A DNA stretch of 11,037 bases from Conoideocrella luteorostrata (lineage: Eukaryota > Ascomycota > Sordariomycetes > Hypocreales > Clavicipitaceae): contig JASWJB010000612.1 in assembly GCA_032433595.1 (NCBI GenBank), positions 1 through 11,037 on the forward strand, in the 5' to 3' direction. Under the pieces are notes generated by a model. The model ran no database searches. It had not been told where the DNA came from and saw only the letters and a program-made list of their open reading frames with translations. The position numbers were made by a program, and so were the translations under genes. This document shows positions 8,175-11,037 of the stretch, one piece after another; position 1 is the stretch's first letter; each line of letters starts with the position of its first letter.

Positions 8175-8820
8175 GATGAAAACTATCGAGCCACAACGAG
8201 GTGCAGAGCGTCAAAGAGGTGGATGATAAAGATAAAAGTGCCAATGTAGACGTTGGATGAGCTACAAAATCCACAATCAATGCGTGAACGACGCATTACC
8301 CGGTGATTAGTTGATACGATTTTTGCCCTGGGAAAATCGACGAGGCGACAGACGATGATGGTCCAAGACAATGAGAGGCGCAGTCTGGTCACTCCCCAAC
8401 TTTTGCGTAACATCGCGTATTTTTTGCATGCAGGCATATTTCGGGTCGGACTTAGGAAGACGTCCGAACTATCGGACGAGAACAGGCCACGATCTTCCCC
8501 CACAAGGCAAGAGCCGTGGATCCCGACGCAGTGCGTGAGATCCATGTTGCATCTGAGGGGGGCATGACGATCACAAAAAATGACCCATATCCAGACCCGT
8601 TTTTTTGTCTTTCTTGTATCCCTATGATTGCACGTGCATAAGTCCAAAATAAATTCAATTATCGAGGAGATGCATGGGTCGAGAGGCCTTGGCAAGAACA
8701 GAGTGTACCAGAGTAGCCATATTGCACTACCGCAAGGGTGCCCAGCTCGAAGGAAAACCTAGGTCAAATCAGGACCTTTTCATTCACTTTCGTTGAAACT
8801 AATCAAGTCAATAGCTTTTC
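8175..8820. promoter_or_regulatory. Divergent promoter shared by the two UstYa-type genes
   Basis: A 646-bp gap separates the ATGs of the two head-to-head oxidase genes, so both should be driven from here. It contains the TCGGAC/GTCCGA cluster at 8446-8477, a CACGTG E-box-like site at 8631-8636, a TGCATGCA palindrome at 8425-8432 and GATA sequences near 8226-8234. A long minus-strand frame across it begins at TTG, has no family motif and is not called as a gene. Confidence 0.6.
8446..8477. promoter_or_regulatory. Candidate Zn(II)2Cys6 binding site: three TCGGAC half sites
   Basis: TCGGAC at 8446-8451, its reverse complement GTCCGA at 8462-8467 and TCGGAC again at 8472-8477. The last two form a perfect inverted repeat with a 4-base spacer (CCG-N6-CGG). 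Paired CGG/CCG triplets are the classical target of binuclear zinc-cluster dimers, which often regulate fungal secondary-metabolite clusters. The site is about 272 bp from the oxidase 1 ATG and 344 bp from the oxidase 2 ATG. Confidence 0.45.
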
Positions 8821-9805
8821 ATGGGTTTCTGGAACTTGAGGCGTGTCTTTACGGACAGGCTGAGCCAGACGCCGCCGGGGTTCTCGCGGGTGAAATGCGA
8901 CGATTTTGATCAAGAATCTTCACCTTTGCCACCGAGGGAGTCGTCTCTCCTGGGCCTGAGTACTCTCAAACTATCACTTTTCGCCCTCCTATACGCGTCG
9001 CTTACTTCTGCTTTGACCTGCTTGGTAATATGGCGCTTCGGCTTTGATTCCAATGTCGTTTCAAGGGCAAAAGCCAACCGTCTTCTGCAGTCGCCAATAC
9101 CCGACTGTAGGCTGTTTCACATGATAGTAATAATGTGTACACCGGGGCTGACTATCAGCGCATAGTTCCAAAAGAAATCCGAACATTTGAAGAGAATTCG
9201 ACATTCACGGATCCGCCAACGGCTGAGAACAACGAGGCATGGAATAGCCTTCTTCCGGTAAGTGAGCATAATCGAAGACTGATTATCCTTCTGTCCCTGG
9301 TTAGACCTTAATCACTGAGATCAATTCAAGTCTGGCAGAGGCTTTGTTTTTGTCAAAGATGCGGCCAAGTATGGCCTTGAGCCTGGTATTGACACTGGTC
9401 GCGGTGAAATTTATTCGGTCTCTTTGTATCATCAGATTCATTGCCTGGGGTTGGTCCGCAAAAACTACTGGCGCGTAGTAAATGGGATCGTGAATGCTGA
9501 TGCAGAGATCACGGAATTTGCACGCAGTGAGCTGAGCGGCTCACACACCGCGCATTGTTTCGACTACTTCAGACAGAGCTTCGAATGCTCAGCTGATATG
9601 TCACTTGAATGGACCCAGCCAGGATCTAAGCAAGTAGACGGCGTGGGCATCCCCCACGTCTGCACAAGCAAGGTTTGTCTGCCCAGATTGTATTGCAAAT
9701 TCTGAAGGGTTCCACAAACTAACGTCGCCAATATAGCGGGCTGTCAAAGAATACATGGACAAGCATCAGTTTGATGGGGCTCATAACCACGATATCTCGG
9801 CTTGA
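8821..9805 (+). CDS. UstYa-type (DUF3328) oxidase 2, four exons, 262 aa
   Basis: Exons: 8821-9106, 9166-9257, 9331-9672, 9737-9805; introns of 59, 73 and 64 nt, the last with an ACTAAC branch site, all in phase. The protein is a single-pass membrane protein: cytosolic N-terminus, membrane segment at about 49-71 (LKLSLFALLYASLTSALTCL...), then the lumenal domain. That domain shows IPDFPKEIRTF (93-103), NEAWNSLLP (118-126), HQIHC (160-164), HTAHC (198-202), FRQSFECSADMSLEW and HVC near the end. Both HxxHC motifs are intact, so it should be active. Ustiloxin and several related pathways use pairs of UstYa enzymes for cyclisation; this divergently transcribed pair would fit that. Splice site 1 uses a weaker donor (GTAGGC), but the join restores the family block exactly. 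Confidence 0.9.
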
Positions 9806-10294
9806 AGCTGGACGGCTGCTTGTAGAGAGGTAGGGGCGGATCAATACCATGAAAATGTACTTCATTTCAAATGTGAAGAGCTTTAGTAGCTAGTGAATGA
9901 GTTCTCCTAAACATATAACAGGGAGCCGACAATCACAGAGACAGTCAGTGCATTTTAACAAATATATTACACAATCAAAATTAAGTGACCTGCGATACAT
10001 TTCCTCGTGGGGTGAAAAGTTGTCGAAATTGCACTTATGAGCGATCGATTTTGAGATTGATAGGGTGATTATCAGCGATGTAATTAATAGGAATTACTAA
10101 TTAGCGATTTATCAATCAAAGTCAATGTTTGGACGAATTTTCTAAATTATGCTCGCTTGAGTTAATTAAGTTTTCACAATTAATCCTAAATCTAAGGCAA
10201 GATTCAAAAATGAATCTGAGTCAGGTCCCGGACTCAGAATAATGATTAATTTCATACCTGGCTACTACTATACTATATGAAGAGCAGAGAGGTT
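9806..10294. other. AT-rich region between convergent genes
   Basis: About 490 bp between the 3' ends of oxidase 2 and the third UstYa-related gene, very AT-rich from about 9950 to 10270. No gene is visible. It contains an inverted repeat, CTGAGTC at 10216-10222 and GACTCAG at 10231-10237 with an 8-base spacer. The left arm extends to TGAGTCA, a Gcn4/AP-1-like site, but since it lies downstream of both genes a hairpin in the 3' region is as likely as a regulatory role. Confidence 0.5.
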
Positions 10295-10940
10295 TTAGGG
10301 TGGTAGGATACAGGTAGGGTAGCGCACCGTCACTTGGTGTAACCGTTCGTCATCGCCTTCAGTATCTTGGAACAGTTTCTCACACTTCATGAGCTCATTT
10401 ATGTCGGTGGTGTAGCCGTCGAGGGCTGTCTCATTCTTGACAGCCCCGTGAGACTTCCTCCAAGCAAATACACAACGATACTGGAGGTACGACTTGCGGA
10501 CAAAAAGCGAAGAGTGACGACCTTGCATCAGGTTTGCTAATGATATGGGCTGTTCACCTGCTTCAGCCTTAGTCCAAAACTGCGCCTTCTCCAACTCCAG
10601 AAATTCCCTAGTGAGGTCAAAATCATGACACTCTTGAGGAAGCCAAGCGACAGAGATGGGGTCAAACATGCAACCTCTGAACCTTGCTGTGACGGGATCA
10701 CTGCCGCAAACACCAGAGGAACTTGCAGTATTTGATGATGGCGATCCGGTAGAGACGCGATGCAGATCGTACGCCGCAGAAAGAGCCACAATAACAAGCA
10801 AGACGATCACAGCCTGCAAGGCTCTGCGGAAAATACCAGATGGAGCACATCGGTCTGGAACGTCCGCTTGGCTGCCCAACTCGCCATGCTCGTCAAGCAG
10901 CGGAAGGGGTTTTGTCAGAGACTACTACTTGTGAGGGCAT
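10295..10940 (-). CDS. UstYa-related small membrane protein, probably frameshifted near its N-terminus
   Basis: A single frame is open from 10921 down to the TAA at 10295. It encodes a lumenal-type protein with one membrane segment (RRALQAVIVLLVIVALSAAY), then CGSDPVTAR, GCMFDPISVAWLPQECHD, a CVFAWRKSH block and DGYTTDINELMKCEKL. This order matches the small UstYa-related proteins often found beside DUF3328 genes. No in-frame ATG precedes the membrane segment. The best start, ATG at 10940-10938, lies one base out of frame and meets a stop at 10895-10893, while the other frame already encodes a family-like PLLDEHGE; a single-base shift between about 10921 and 10896 would explain this. An undetected upstream exon is the alternative. 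Where relatives have HxxHC-like motifs this copy has QYRC and ELMKC, so both histidine pairs seem lost. It may be decaying or non-catalytic. Confidence 0.65.
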
Positions 10941-11037
10941 TCAGAAGCCACGTGATGTCGTGAGTCTAGTGACGCACCTCAGCCTATGGGAGGAGAACAG
11001 CATGCAGCTAGCAAACCCTTCACTGCGGGGTAACAGC

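Noticed and set aside
8183..8695. Long minus-strand open frame (170 codons) across the divergent promoter
   Set aside because: It begins at TTG rather than ATG, has no family motif or splice partners, and occupies the promoter that two well-supported genes need.
3988..11006. GCATGC palindromes near several cluster genes (3990, 6715, 8426, 11000)
   Set aside because: The same hexamer also occurs at 2123 and inside an intron at 3546; the total is only about twice the chance expectation, so a shared regulatory site is not supported.

Overview
The window looks like a piece of a filamentous ascomycete (Pezizomycotina) genome. Genes are broken by short introns of 47-161 nt with GT...AG ends and CTRAY-like branch points. 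The protein families are typically fungal: UstYa/DUF3328 oxidases and a secreted agmatinase-type ureohydrolase. Intergenic DNA is AT-rich.

Layout. 1-418: AT-rich DNA ending in short TTGACACA-type repeats. 419-1219 (+): an intronless orphan gene of unknown function. 1220-2192: non-coding, with a 22-bp tandem repeat and a TTA microsatellite. 2193-3938 (-): a six-exon, 409-aa secreted ureohydrolase with all metal ligands. 3939-5552: no convincing gene, but an array of five 15-bp units. 5553-6118 (-): a two-exon, 172-aa precursor with a signal peptide followed by ten near-identical 15-residue units. 6119-7083: its upstream region. 7170-8174 (-): a four-exon UstYa-type oxidase. 8175-8820: a divergent promoter with clustered CGG/CCG half sites. 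8821-9805 (+): a second four-exon UstYa-type oxidase. 9806-10294: AT-rich non-coding. 10295-10940 (-): a third UstYa-related membrane protein that seems to carry an N-terminal frameshift and lacks the histidines expected in its motifs.

Central reading. This is an undescribed-looking fungal RiPP cluster of the ustiloxin/dikaritin type. The precursor enters the secretory pathway, its repeated cores contain an invariant Tyr, and two UstYa-type oxidases sit beside it. Those enzymes cross-link Tyr-containing cores in known systems. Two things are unusual. The repeats have no Lys-Arg Kex2 sites; they have Asp-Arg and Lys-Glu-Arg instead. The nearest further gene is a secreted ureohydrolase, which could conceivably act on the Arg-rich repeats (Arg to Orn). 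The first statement rests on motifs seen in the sequence; the peptide-arginase idea is inference. Exon models were built by hand from splice signals, frame continuity and family motifs; no RNA or database evidence was available.
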